A DNA stretch of 64,000 nt, from assembly GCA_016800925.1 (NCBI GenBank), contig JABCPU010000263.1, positions 1 to 64,000 of the forward strand, written 5' to 3'. This stretch comes from Suillus spraguei (lineage: Eukaryota > Basidiomycota > Agaricomycetes > Boletales > Suillaceae). This document shows, piece after piece, positions 47,149 to 58,485 of this stretch (position 1 is the first letter of the stretch; the number at the start of each line of letters is the position of its first letter). A program made the position numbers and the translations under genes. The notes under the pieces were generated by a model, which had not been told where the DNA came from, searched no databases, and worked only from the letters and a program-made list of their open reading frames with translations.

Positions 47149-48500
47149 TCAATTCTTGCCCACGTACAACAGTCTTGATGTGTTAGGGTTCCGCCCGGGC
47201 TGGTTGTACAGCCATGTTGCGATAAGGACGATGACAGAACCGAGGATGAACGTGAACGTCATCTGGAAGTCGAAGAGTGCAACGGACGCCAGGAATGAGA
47301 TCACGATGCTCAAACTGGTGGCGAACCCCTTGAGGATATTGTCAGAATACTTGATGACCATGGCAGTGACCAGGCCGCCAAGTACTTGAATAGCAACCGT
47401 GGCCCACGCCCAGACTCCAAAGTTCTCAAACAAGGAACTGAGGAGCCCCGTATCGGATGGTCGTGAGAGGACGATGGGAACCAGTGCAGGGAGGAGGGAG
47501 AATGCGGAGAGTTGCACGTTGCGGATCCAAAGATCGGTCTGAGAATTTTTGAGGACCATTTCGAAATAGACACCTGCGAGGCCGGATGTGAAACATGCGG
47601 CAAAAACCGCGAGGAACCCCTTTAAGGCGTTCATCGAGGTCCCATGGAACAACAGTGAGGACGCCTTGCTCGTGTCGCTCACACCTGTCTGTATCTGCAC
47701 CACGCCAACCCCAATAGCAAGGAATAGTAGCGCTAGCCATTGGCTGGCGCTCAACTGCTTTCGCAGGAGTATGACTGAAAAGGCCGCCGTGGAAAGTATT
47801 TTCATTTGATAACTGACTTGGAAAGTGGCCGCTTCCAAATTTGTGGCAGCGACATACTGCAGATTATTCTGAATGACTGAAACCCACGGAGCGAGATTAA
47901 TGAGAGCAACTCATGTGCAGCACGGGGTACGTACCATATAGGATGGCGGGTATCGACAACTTCCAACAATCTGGTGAGAAGACTTCTCTGCCTAGCCGTC
48001 GGACGCGCAAAAGAACCTTTGTAGGATGCCAGAAGCGGCTGGCCGTCAGTGGTAGTTGCGGGGTGTCGGATGTGTAAGGCGTAACGCGGTTTATACGGGC
48101 GAAAGCGATGGCGAGTGAGATAAACCCTTTGAGAAGTTCGTTGAGAAGAACGGCGGTTGGCGCAGAGTAAGACTGGGATGGAGGAATGGACACGCGAGAA
48201 TAGTGCATTATTAATGTTAAAAGAGAATTCTGAACAGCCAGTGTGACAAGTCTGTGGACATGAGTTGTCAGTAAGGTCGCCTCAGGTTGAAAACAAGAAA
48301 ACTTGGTAGGATCATGCCAGGCTTAGACGTCGCAGCAGAAAGACGCGACACTCACGATATGTATTTCAATGGAATGCCACGAAAGGCGGGGACAGGCGGG
48401 ATATCTGCGGAGAGTAGTCCAAGCTCTTCGTACTCGATATCGTCGTCGTCGCCCTTAAGGCCATGATTTCTTGGTGCGCAGGGAGGGCGAGCTGGGACAT
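47149..48500 (-). CDS. Golgi nucleotide-sugar transporter (UDP-galactose transporter-like, SLC35A family)
   Basis: Multi-pass antiporter that imports a UDP-sugar into the Golgi lumen for glycosylation. Family landmarks are LVTLAVQNSLLTLIMHYSR in the first helix, TAVLLNELLKGFISLAIA, VIQNNLQYVAATNLEAATFQ (the best signature), ALLFLAIGVGVVQIQ, and ILKGFATSLSIVISFLASV near the end. It closes LLYVGKN with TGA at 47151-47149. Exons join at YIS/L (GTGAGTG...CCACAG) and ILY/V (GTACGTACC...TTTCAG). The only ATG upstream (48500, MSQLALPAHQE) is one base out of frame with the acidic segment LKGDDDDIEYEELGLL that precedes the first helix. One missing base near 48460-48478, perhaps in GAAATC, would explain this. 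UDP-galactose specificity is inferred from overall resemblance only. Confidence 0.83.
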
Positions 48501-48869
48501 GAGAGATATGATGGGTATTGGAAAAGATTCAAAGGAAAGGGGAAGGGGTATCGCAAAACGGCGGGTGGTATGTGAAAAGGCGTGATATATCAGAATAACT
48601 ACGCGCGTGCCCAGCAACAACTCTAAGTTCAACTTTGGGTCGTCCGCAGCTACCAGGCCTATTTTTCTTCCTTGGGGTAGTTGGTTGAAATTTCTTGTCC
48701 GCAGCAGGAAGGAGGAGGTTATTTGAATTTATTTAAACCACAACTCCCACATATCACATGTACAGCTATCTGAAATGATCAGTGCTTTACACTGGAATAA
48801 TGCGCACTAGCATACAAAACTACAGTAGGTGACAAGTTGTCGTATAGTTTGCGCACGAATAAAAGTAAA
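48501..48869. other. Intergenic region upstream of the sugar transporter
   Basis: Promoter of the transporter and 3' flank of the neighbouring membrane-protein gene. Nothing specific was seen. Confidence 0.4.
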
Positions 48870-50888
48870 TCAGTATCCAAATGATGTTCCGCGACTTTTC
48901 CTATCCCCATCATACAACCCATAGATGCTGTATGTCGGGCTGTGGTAGTCGGCATACGCTTCAGGGTTCGCGTGAGCAAGTGCCATCTGTGCAAGCGATG
49001 GCAACGGTGGAGGTGACGGAACACGCGGTGGTCTGTCCTCCACTCTTTTCTTCAAGTTTGTCTTTGGTTGACCAGTGGACCCCCCAGAAGTCTGCCCTCC
49101 CTGAGTTTGCATCTCACGCATCTCCCTGGCTGCTTCGGACGGACGTATATTTACCAGCGATGCAGTCGATTTTGACGCCGCGAAGTCCACCATCATCAAA
49201 CTTCCAAGCGCTGCAGAGTCAGGTGAAGATGACTTGTCGTAATTGAGCATAGCTTTAGGAACTGGTTTCTTTTGGCTGCGCGTGCCAGTCACGGTGACCT
49301 TCTTTCCTTCTCCGATCACACTCATGGAATCATCCGGGTACAGCGTTGGATGAGGAGATGGTGGGACAGGCGAAGCTAGTCCAAGAGCGCAGGTCAGCGC
49401 CTGTGTCTCACGGCCTCGATGAGACCCAGAATGTTGCAAACCATTGGTCCGATCAGGGTGAAATCCATCTTGCTGTCCACGGTCTTTTGACCATGCCGAT
49501 GGAGCTGCGGAGGTGCGAGGATACGAACCAGGTGTGTAGTATGTTGATTTGATGCGTGTACGACCCCCGTTCTGCGCGCTTCTCCCGGGTCCGGGTGATA
49601 TCGGGGTGGTGTCCATTCCACCATAGGCATAGCTCTGGGAGCGCCGCAGCGAGGTGTCATCTTTGGCGTTAGGAGGAGCGATCATGCTGTTGCGCGCGCG
49701 TCCTGCCCCAACCCTGTCCTTTGCGCGTATTATAGTTTGTCCATCGCCTGTCAGAGGCGCTGTGCTCTCGATGGCTACACCCACGTCCGTCGCACCATAG
49801 TAGGTGGTGTTGGCCGGCGAGTTTGGGTAAAGAGACACGGAAACAGTGGAGAGCCGAGAAACCGCGCGTGTGATTGCATTCTGAATAGGCTGCAGAGGCG
49901 GCTGTGTCCTCTGTCCAAAGTTGCCTTGCCCAGTGAAAGGGTATTGGTCCTGCCCACCAAAAGAGGTCCTTTTCTCGGCAAGCAAGTTCTCTTGACTACC
50001 TGATCCTTTTACGGGTTCGCCTGACGACGACTTTGAGACTGTGACAGTTGGCGCCGGTTTTGGAATTCCGGAGTGATACTGAGTCCATGTCCAGAGCCCC
50101 GTATTTCCTCGTGCACTCCTCAGCGAGGGCGAGAATCGTTCCTTGCCTCCAAAAACTGGGGATCCTTCGCCCTCGAAGTGGTCTGGGAAGGCACCATCCT
50201 GGAGAATAGGGAGAGAGGGTGTTGGACACTTGCGGCGGCGGGGACGTCTCAAAAGCCTTATCACGATGAATATCCCCAGTAATACGACACCTCCGACAAC
50301 AGAGAGTGCAATTATTGCTGGTTTTGAGATCTGGTGCAAAGGCGAGGGACGTTGGACTTGCGCTGATTGGACAGCATTGTGGGACTGAGTTGAACTCGTC
50401 CGAGAAGGAATAGACGTTATTACGATAGCATGCGCATTGTCTGCGGTTTGTGTTGGCTCAAGAGAGAGTAGTGGTGGCAACGGGGTGAAGGTTGACACAG
50501 AAATTGCGCTAATGGACTTGCCAGTGATCGCTGCAGCGTGATACTCCTGAGATTGATGAGTCATCGAAGGAGATGCAGTAATTGGGGGCGGCGTGAAATA
50601 TACTGTATCACCACTTGGAGGAGGAAGGCCAGTGTCCGGTACAGGATTCGGTACGTTCGTTATCTCCTGGGAGTCGTAGTCCGCGACACGAACGGGCTTG
50701 ATGGAGGTCGCCTTTGTTTTATGTTTTATTTTAGAAAGCGCTTTTTTGGAAGTTGTTTTGGTTGTGGATTTTCTTTCTGCGCTGATAGCAGGCATCAAGG
50801 CGGCGGCATCCGAGTCGTCCACAGAGAGGAGTGTTCGAGCGGCGGAAGATAAAGAGCGGATCTTTTTCGTTTTATCTATCTGATACAT
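48870..50888 (-). CDS. Single-pass membrane protein with long disordered cytoplasmic tail
   Basis: I do not recognise a named family. It is a single 672-residue exon. Residues about 1-190 are lysine/serine/threonine/proline-rich without a clear signal peptide. Residues about 190-211 (ALSVVGGVVLLGIFIVIRLL) form one membrane helix, followed by a stop-transfer cluster RRPRRRK. The remaining 450 residues are low-complexity and rich in serine, proline, glycine and tyrosine, with repeats of basic/serine patches, and end KSRGTSFGY. This layout resembles fungal cell-surface sensor or plasma-membrane scaffold proteins of the Wsc/Mid2 type, but no cysteine domain is present. The gene is divergent from the Rad9 homologue. 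Start at the only upstream ATG. Confidence 0.7.
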   Translation of the reverse strand: MYQIDKTKKIRSLSSAARTLLSVDDSDAAALMPAISAERKSTTKTTSKKALSKIKHKTKATSIKPVRVADYDSQEITNVPNPVPDTGLPPPSGDTVYFTPPPITASPSMTHQSQEYHAAAITGKSISAISVSTFTPLPPLLSLEPTQTADNAHAIVITSIPSRTSSTQSHNAVQSAQVQRPSPLHQISKPAIIALSVVGGVVLLGIFIVIRLLRRPRRRKCPTPSLPILQDGAFPDHFEGEGSPVFGGKERFSPSLRSARGNTGLWTWTQYHSGIPKPAPTVTVSKSSSGEPVKGSGSQENLLAEKRTSFGGQDQYPFTGQGNFGQRTQPPLQPIQNAITRAVSRLSTVSVSLYPNSPANTTYYGATDVGVAIESTAPLTGDGQTIIRAKDRVGAGRARNSMIAPPNAKDDTSLRRSQSYAYGGMDTTPISPGPGRSAQNGGRTRIKSTYYTPGSYPRTSAAPSAWSKDRGQQDGFHPDRTNGLQHSGSHRGRETQALTCALGLASPVPPSPHPTLYPDDSMSVIGEGKKVTVTGTRSQKKPVPKAMLNYDKSSSPDSAALGSLMMVDFAASKSTASLVNIRPSEAAREMREMQTQGGQTSGGSTGQPKTNLKKRVEDRPPRVPSPPPLPSLAQMALAHANPEAYADYHSPTYSIYGLYDGDRKSRGTSFGY

Positions 50889-50978
50889 TGAAGCCTACTT
50901 TTTCGGCGGCCAGCGCAGAGGTTTAAAGGAGCGAATATGTTGGTACGAACTGGGATGTAGAACTCAACCATTAGATCG

Positions 50979-50984
50979 ACGCGT
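50979..50984. promoter_or_regulatory. MCB-type ACGCGT box upstream of the Rad9/Crb2 homologue
   Basis: One ACGCGT lies between the divergent membrane-protein gene and the checkpoint gene, about 110 bases before the proposed ATG at 51096. A single site can be chance; the same motif at RPA2 and RAD54 makes it worth noting. Confidence 0.4.
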
Positions 50985-51095
50985 CGAGAGCACGTGCATT
51001 GATTTCTTACGTAAGCGGTTGACCCAGAATAAAATTATAAATAAGTACATATTCCGCAAACGAAATAGAAAAATTGGATGTGACAGCTTGCAGGC

Positions 51096-54000
51096 ATGAC
51101 TGGATCGGATAAGTCTGTGGCAGTGCTCATTCAATTCTTTCTAATGGACCCTGAGCTAGTTGACTACTACTATCAGGACCTGAAAGTCCAGGCGCAAGAT
51201 CTGGTTCATTTTTCCCGTCGCACCCCAGTTTGTAAATGCACCCTGATTTTATATTAGTAAATCTGTGACACTTTGTTGTTCAGCTCAGGCATAGTATCTG
51301 CAGCCAACAAATACGCCGCACTCAGCACTGAACGCAAAGGTTATATGGACATCTTCGACCAGAGGCGCGTCACCCTTGTGTGCTGAGCGAGACTTTCCAA
51401 TTAAAGTTCACCCGTTTAGTGATTCCGCAGAGTCACAACCGACCCAGCTCCTACAGCATGCACTTACGAAACAAAAATCAATTGTGGAACCTATTGATAA
51501 GTGGGGTTTGAAACACGAATGCGAGCAAGAAGGAGATGACAGGGATTTCATTACAAACTTTTCTATCGATTCCATGATGATTCCACCTGCTCGAGGTTCA
51601 GCATCTCGCTACCAGCTCAACTGGCTCGCTCCAACACAGACACAGCCGCAGGTTTTGCACAGGGAGGAGGAAATAGTCGAGAGAGGATCCCAGAAAGAAA
51701 ATGACACTCCAGCCTCAAATAGGAATAAGCACGAAAATGTTGCGCGTACCCGCTCGTCATCCCCGCAAGCCTCTTCTTCCAAGCCGGTCAATGTAAAGGG
51801 TTCCCATGCCGATTATTTGAGCCACCCAGATTCACGTACAGCATCTGGCATCGGAAAAGCAAATGGTGAGCCACCAATTAACCTTTATACTCTTTACTTA
51901 AGATCTTAACAATTCCGTTACCTTTTAGTCCCAAAGTCTGTTTCCTTTCAATCTCCTCGTTCAGAAAGGCTTGCCCAGCCACTTCTTCAACCTACCAAAT
52001 CCCTCCCTATGGCACCTAGCAGACGTCATAGATCTCCTTCCCCTCTCTCACAAGATTCTTTTGGTGGCGAAGTATCACAGGATCCTGCAGCAAATTACAT
52101 AGCCCAGGCTACTCAGGTTTTTGACGTGCCACTCTCTGACCTAGGACGTACTACAACCGATCTCGCCACGGATCATCTCATGGATCATTCGTCCAAGTCA
52201 CAGGAGGATGACGGTGACTCTTGGATGAATAAAATCCGGCGCGCTTATGAACAATCGAAAGCCAGTGAAGCCAGTGGCAGCGTCCTTGTGGCAGGTACTC
52301 CTTCCCACTCGGGTTCTGAGGGCTCTTCCCAGAACACAAATTTTCCCCATCCCGACGCATCACAGTTGTTGAATGATGGTGAGGCCCTTTGTTTGATTGA
52401 TGTTTCTCCCGACCTCATCACTTCCCATTCGATGCAGAGGACTCACTCGAATCCCTCGAAGCACAACATAATCGATATGGGGTTCAGGCCAATGCATCAC
52501 AATCTTCACTCATTGCACCAGAAGATGAGCTTTTAGAGGAGAAGAAACCTGCGGCAATCCTTGAAGAGTTTGTGCCCACTCAGCCATCAACACCACTCGA
52601 CAATACTGCTACAAGCGCAATGGAAGATTTATACGCACCCACCTTGCGTTCTAGAAGTGCTCGTGCCACTCTTGGGACGACTTCCTCACCAGCTCCGCGT
52701 AATCTCTTGTCTTTAATCCGCCCAGAACAACGGGAGCGCAGGCTTCGACAGATACCAGGCAAAGGCGCCGGCGCGCCTCCACCGCCCGTGAGCAACAGAG
52801 TAGCCATGGAGTCATTTGAACCTCAGACGCCAATTGATCATGCCGAAACCCAACCATCAAGCTTTGTAGTGGCACGCCCTTCATATTCACTTTCTGAGGA
52901 TAACAACGCACCTCCGCCAGTCAGACAGGCACCTTTTTATCGCCCTCGGTTACCGCAACCCGAATATGATAACCTCGACATCGTGCCCGACTCTGAACCA
53001 CCCGTACCGAGTGCCGCCACGCCCACAGGAGACATTAGGCCCAACGAGAGTCCTGCAAAGCGGCTTTTTCTGCCTATTAGCCCCATGTCAGAGCTTAGCT
53101 CAGGAGAAATTGTTCCAGATTCTATGGAGGTACATGAAAGCAGCCAGGATCCGGAGGGCGATGTTCCTTTAGCTGCTCTTCTGCAGGTGAAGTCAGCTGC
53201 AAAGTCGATAGCAACGCCAGCTTCGGGTGAAATATCCTCAATGATACCACCATCTATTCCTCCACCCCCTGTGCCAGTCAAGAAGGTGACCGGTCTTTCC
53301 TTTCTTTCTTGTCGCTTGTCTTAACTATGGTCACCCTCAGTCGGTGAAGCCACAGGTAAAGCCTTTCACAACGAAACCGAAGAGTTCAACTCGTGGGAAG
53401 AAGAAGGCCAAACAAGTTTCTGGAGATGTCCCTAGTTCTGCTCCTGAGCAGGACCAGCAAGATCGAACCTCAGTGCCTGAGCGAGTGGCTACTCCTACAG
53501 TGGTCCCTTATTCCTTCAAGAATCGGAAAGGGAAAGGGAAAGCACCACCTACGCGCAAGAGCACTCGTACTCGAGCTGAATCCTCTGCAAAGAAACGTAA
53601 ACACCCTTCAGATAGTGAGGCCTCTGATGAGTGTCAGGACGAGACGCGTTCAACTCCGAACGCCCCAAAACAGGAGGAGGAAGAGACAGAATTCACTGAC
53701 GATGACAATGACGACTATATGGACGTTGGTCCTGCTCGTTCTGAGATCAAAGCACCTTCATCGCGGAAGCGAAGACGCATTGAAGATGTTAAGCCCGTTC
53801 GTGTCCCGTCGAAGGTATCCACTCGGGGAAATCCACGGATACCCCTGCGCCGGCTACACGAGTCGCAAAACGGCTTCGCCACACTGTTTCTACAGGCCGT
53901 GCCCTTGCAGCTCAGCCCGCCACCCGCGTATTCGCATTGTGGAGGCAGGATGGTCATTATTATACAGGCATTGTCCACTCGTTACAGACCGGTACTAAAT

Positions 54001-55281
54001 ATCTCATCAAGTTTGACGATGATACAGAGGACCAGGTGGATATCGCTATGCTCCGTCGGTGCGAACTGCGGGTCGGAGATGCAGTAATCCTTTGCCACGG
54101 CAATCTTCGCGGCACTGTGGTAGATATCAGTCAGATGGAATCAAGATCCGTTGGTGTCGAAGTTGACGACGGTTCTGACACCATAAGCTCAAACTATGCC
54201 ATTTCGGATATCCGGATCGCCTCGAGAACTATCCAGTCTCATTGGAAAGACCGCACCCTTACTGCAGATTCCATCGTCACAATCATTCGGCCGAAGCCTC
54301 TACGTGCTACGCTCTCACCTTCCGGGATGTCCTTGATGAGTGCCACCTCGCTCAAGCATAAGAAGCCATTCGCCAAGACCGGTTTCGTTGTGACGCTCAC
54401 CGTTCGCAATAAGCACCCCGAGAAAATGAAGGACAGTGTGATGCTGGCTATCAAGCATAATGGAGGCACAGTCATTGACGATTGGTCAAGCATATTTCCC
54501 ATGGAGGGTACTCATAGTCAGTCAAACAAACGCTGGATAACTTCCCAGGAAAACTTCAAGTTCAACCCGAAGCCCGAGTTCGAGGGATTGGAACGTGTTT
54601 TCCTCCTTGCGGACGATTACAACCAGAAGCCCAAATTTCTAGTGGCTCTCGCTCTTGGGATACCATGTCTATCTAATGAGTGGATACGAGATGACTATCT
54701 AGACAAAGAAACATCACCGGTACGTTGGGTTCGTGTCTTCCGACCCTCTACTGATAAACTACTATAATTAGGACTGGCAACCTGTACTGCTTCCTGCTGG
54801 GTTTTCAGAGACATTGAGCGCTCGCGTATCTCAACTTGTTGACCTAGACTGGGGTAACTGCAAAGAGCACTTGACTGACATCATGTCGAATACGGTAGCA
54901 TCCAAGTTATTTACTGGCAAGACCGTACTATGCCTCGGCTCTGATCTCGTGCCCTTACCGTCACGTGGGGGGAGAAAGGTATGTAGTACATTGACGCTTG
55001 CTGTTGTTGATACTTATTGCATCGTGCAGGGTGGTTCTGATGCTACGCAAGACCCGAGCCGAGTCGTTCCCTGGATTATGATTTGCATGGGAGCTTCTCA
55101 GGTGGAAGCCGTGACTGAAGTCAAATTTGCATCCAAAGATCTTCCCGCGTATGACTATGTTATCGTCAAAGAAGCCACAGATTTCCCAACGGACATTGAG
55201 GACGGTGTGACACTCGCTCACGTTTCATGGGTGAAAGATTGTCTCATTTCGGGAAGGCTTTTAACCCTGCCCAGTCGTTGA
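51096..55281 (+). CDS. DNA-damage checkpoint mediator, Crb2/Rad9/53BP1-like (Tudor and tandem BRCT)
   Basis: Adaptor that binds modified nucleosomes at DNA breaks and activates the Chk1/Rad53-type kinases. A long disordered N-terminal half carries many SQ/TQ and SP/TP sites, consistent with phosphorylation. A basic lysine-rich stretch (KKRKHPSDSEASDE, then SSRKRRRIEDV) precedes a Tudor region (VFALWRQDGHYYTGIVHSL, then KYLIKFDDDTEDQVDI). Tandem BRCT repeats follow (KKPFAKTGFVVTLTV, ALGIPCLSNEWIRDDY, VTLAHVSWVKDCLISG), ending LTLPSR with TGA at 55279-55281. Introns occur near 52379-52439, 53284-53340 and 54720-54772. The 5' end is uncertain: 51096 is an ATG with an open frame, but the join to the exon near 51376 was not resolved. 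A one-base gap near 53823-53832 separates the basic region from the Tudor frame; an intron of about 105 bases is the alternative. Confidence 0.78.
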
Positions 55282-55599
55282 CAGACCTGATATCCTCCTG
55301 ACGATTTTATTGGTATCTTGACTATTTCTTACTTACTGTATTTCATTCTCGCTTGCTAAAGTACTTACTTGCTGTCGTGCCCTGGTTTAATCATAGTGTA
55401 CTTGATTCAAATGTTTTTGGTTCTGCAATAAATGTTGTGATCTAGCTGACTCGTTTGTGGATAAACCATTTTTTGCTTCCATCACTGCGTAACGATGCTG
55501 GAAGCTGCAATTAGAAATATTTTCCCACATCATTGTACGACACCCAAAATGCGAAATCTTGTTTCGAAGGCTTACTGTCACCTTTCTATTCATGTCACC
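55282..55599. other. Short intergenic region before the chromodomain gene
   Basis: 3' flank of the checkpoint gene and promoter of the chromodomain gene. No motif was recognised. Confidence 0.4.
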
Positions 55600-58208
55600 A
55601 TGAGTGACGCCGAGTACGAAGTCGGTGAGTCTGCGAGTGCCTGTTCTTTACAGTTATCCCATGGTTGTACTCATGATGATTCAGAGTCTGTGACAAAGGC
55701 GCGCGTGGAAGCGAAGCGGGGCAAGAAAGTCATATGGGTAAGTCCAGTACAAAACATCATTACAGTACGCTAAGCTTCAGTCGAAATAGAAATATCATGT
55801 TAAAGTAGGTGCACAACATATAAGAGAGCCGCGCTTTGCTCAAATGACGCGTCACAGTGGAAAGGGTATGGCTGGAATGATAGCACGTAGGGTGTCACTT
55901 TGCTTTGCTGTGCGGCTTCCTTACTTATTTACTGCACAGTTGGGAACCCGAAAGATCTTTCACTTATGGCTCGAAGCATTTCCTTAATAATTTCTGGGCG
56001 CATGCTTTAACCCGCGGCAGAGATCATACGAACCCACTGCTTTTTGAGAGAGGAGAGGAGGTTCATGCTTCGGGCTTTCCTGGTATGTCATGTGTGCCCC
56101 TGGTGAGCGCTTATGTCTAACATTTCATTATGCTAGGGGAGGGTCCGCGTCTTGAAAATACATCTAGTAGAGATAACCTACAAGGACCTTCTGAGACACT
56201 CGATGATGCATCTGATGATGAACCCTTGACAACGAAGAAGCGGCGCAGACATCAAAAACCCGCGGGAGAGCCGAGGGCAAAGCGGAAGCGCGAGTCAGAA
56301 CCTGGCACTGCTCGTAATGCCTCGACTCAACGAGTAAGGGCATTTGGGCCCAAAAGCAAGGCCAAATTGTCACCACCGGCAAAACAAAGGCGCGCCTCGT
56401 CACCAGGTCCTCGTGGCATGCGTCAACTTTCCCTAACTAAGCTGACCGATACGGACGCTGAAGGGGAGCTCGACATGGAACTCTTTGGGGAAGTAGAGGA
56501 AGTGGAAGAAGAGTTGATGCAGAGAACCCCCGATGACCCTGATGCTCGGGATATCTCCAACTCCCATGCTGATCCTCCTAAGGTCAATGGGACAATCGTA
56601 GAGTTCGAGGACCTTCGCAGCTACTCTCCTGATCTCCAGGATACTATCGAAGTCAGTCAAGTGCTGACCGAAGATATAATTCTTTCGGCCGGCGAGGGAC
56701 GTAGCTCACCCGACCCCCTTTTCGATTCTCCTTCGCAATTACAGAACGGTGAAGGATCCCCTCCCGTTGAGCCAGCATTACCTCTTCACCGTACTCGTGC
56801 GGCTAATCACTTGGTCAAGTTTATCGATGCTGTTCCCCTAACGGACAAGGATTCAGGCGCAAAGACACGCTTGATTTCTGGCCAGACTTTGAGCTCATCT
56901 CAGGATAGTGGTAGTCACGCATCCAACAAGACACGACCAAAACCTGCTCCTGCTGGACGTTCTGTGGGTTCTCGGGACAAGAACCGGAGCTCCCTATTGA
57001 CAGTTGTGAAGGGCGGCCTAACTAGCGTGAAGGGTCGCTTCGGGCGGGCAAAGGATGTAAGGGAAGAGCCACAACCAAGTGATGAAGATGCAGCAGGCGA
57101 GACAGATCACGAGCATCAAGCAATCGCACCCTCAGCTGAGCAGATGGAGCCTGCTCCCGTGCCAGTTCCTTCCGGACAGGAATTGTTGGAGATAGCAGGT
57201 TTGAAGTCAGATGCAGACGTGCTGCCTGACTTCGAAGATGAAGCGAATATCGAACAACCGCCTGAGCCCACGAGTATAATCTCGGTGGAAGCTCTCGCTG
57301 ACGATGAAGGTCCGACCGAAGATGTAGCTTCCCCTGCTACCCTGACCGTGGAAAACGAAGCGGCACGAAAGAGGTGAGATAATGTCGTAAATCGTAACCA
57401 GACTTCGCTTGAATAATACATATTTCTAGTCTTGCAGAAGCCAAAGAGCAGCTGTTCCCGTCTGTACAAGCTTCGGCTTCAGTGACGTCCATTTCAAGTT
57501 CGTCATGGAAGACGTCAAAAGATAACACTATATTTGGACCAATGTGCGACTTTGCTTGATTTTTCCTTCAGTAGTGCCATCTCACTCCTGAGTAGGTATA
57601 AGCTACAAGAACCGGCTCAAGGACCTAACGGCGTCAACGAGTTTGTGCCGGGACTTTTGGATGATTCCTAATCTAACTATCTTTAGGTCTGTTCCTACAT
57701 TCAAACTCATTCTGAACGCGAATGCTCCTGTTCCACTCGTGTTGAAAGATTCCAACAATATGAAAGGCGTTTCATTCACCGATATATACGCTGACAAGTC
57801 GCTGGACGGTCGAGCGGGAACGTTCTATTCATTAGAAGATGCAGTCAGAATTGTCAGCACTTTCTCCGGCTTCGGCAGTGCGAGGGTTGTGCCCGATTCC
57901 TCTGCGGACGATAGCCACAAGACGCAATTCGACGTATTTCAACAACGTTTGCATTCAGGCCAGATAGTAAGCAATTAGACTTACGTCTAGTTGCTTTTCC
58001 CTGACCTATTTTATCTTTGATTCAGTTCGTTACCAAGGCCGGGAAAGAATTGCTCGTCTTTTTTAGCTCGCAGAATCTGGAGATCTCAGCCAAGCTTAGT
58101 CCGCCACAAGTACTGATAGGTCTTGCAAACACGGTGCTCCTCATGCGTGTCCAGATCACTGACAGTACTGGATATGCAAATGCTGTCATGCAAACCATTG
58201 CAATGTAA
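55600..58208 (+). CDS. Chromodomain protein
   Basis: Likely reads methylated histone H3. The N terminus is MSDAEYEVESVTKARVEAKR and the chromodomain runs KKVIW|KYHVK|WKGYGWNDST|WEPERSFTYGSKHFLNNFW, with the aromatic-cage and WKGY/WEPE signatures. It is split by four introns. Exon 2 of the domain is the 15-base microexon 55790-55804 (KYHVK) and the next exon is 29 bases (55858-55886). A long disordered acidic/basic linker follows (56130-57377, with nuclear-localisation-like KKRRRHQKP). The C-terminal folded part reads VPTFKLILNANAPVPLVLKD, then VTKAGKELLVFFSSQNLEIS and ends NAVMQTIAM, TAA/TAG at 58206-58208. The C-terminal part is not an obvious chromoshadow domain, so a Chp1/Chp2-like rather than HP1 role is possible. 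All joins are in frame. Confidence 0.75.
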
Positions 58209-58485
58209 TGTCCACTGATCATGATTTCCACTATGCACTCTTGAATGGCTTTTGAAAATACTTTACGTAGCTACTCGGTAGCTGCAACCATTTTTGCATA
58301 TGCATTGCAGTTTACATGTATCCAAATAAAAAGTTACAAGAGCCAAAGAGTTCCAGCAGAATATGGACAACTCTGAAGGTTTAGCGCTGTAATAGGTTTG
58401 ATACAAATTATTAGCACCTAAGTCAAAGAGTAATGACAAACACCATCAAACATCGTCATAACTCCTTATCAACTGGCACTACAAT
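58209..58485. other. Short intergenic region
   Basis: 3' flank of the chromodomain gene and promoter of LIN1. Nothing specific was seen. Confidence 0.4.
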
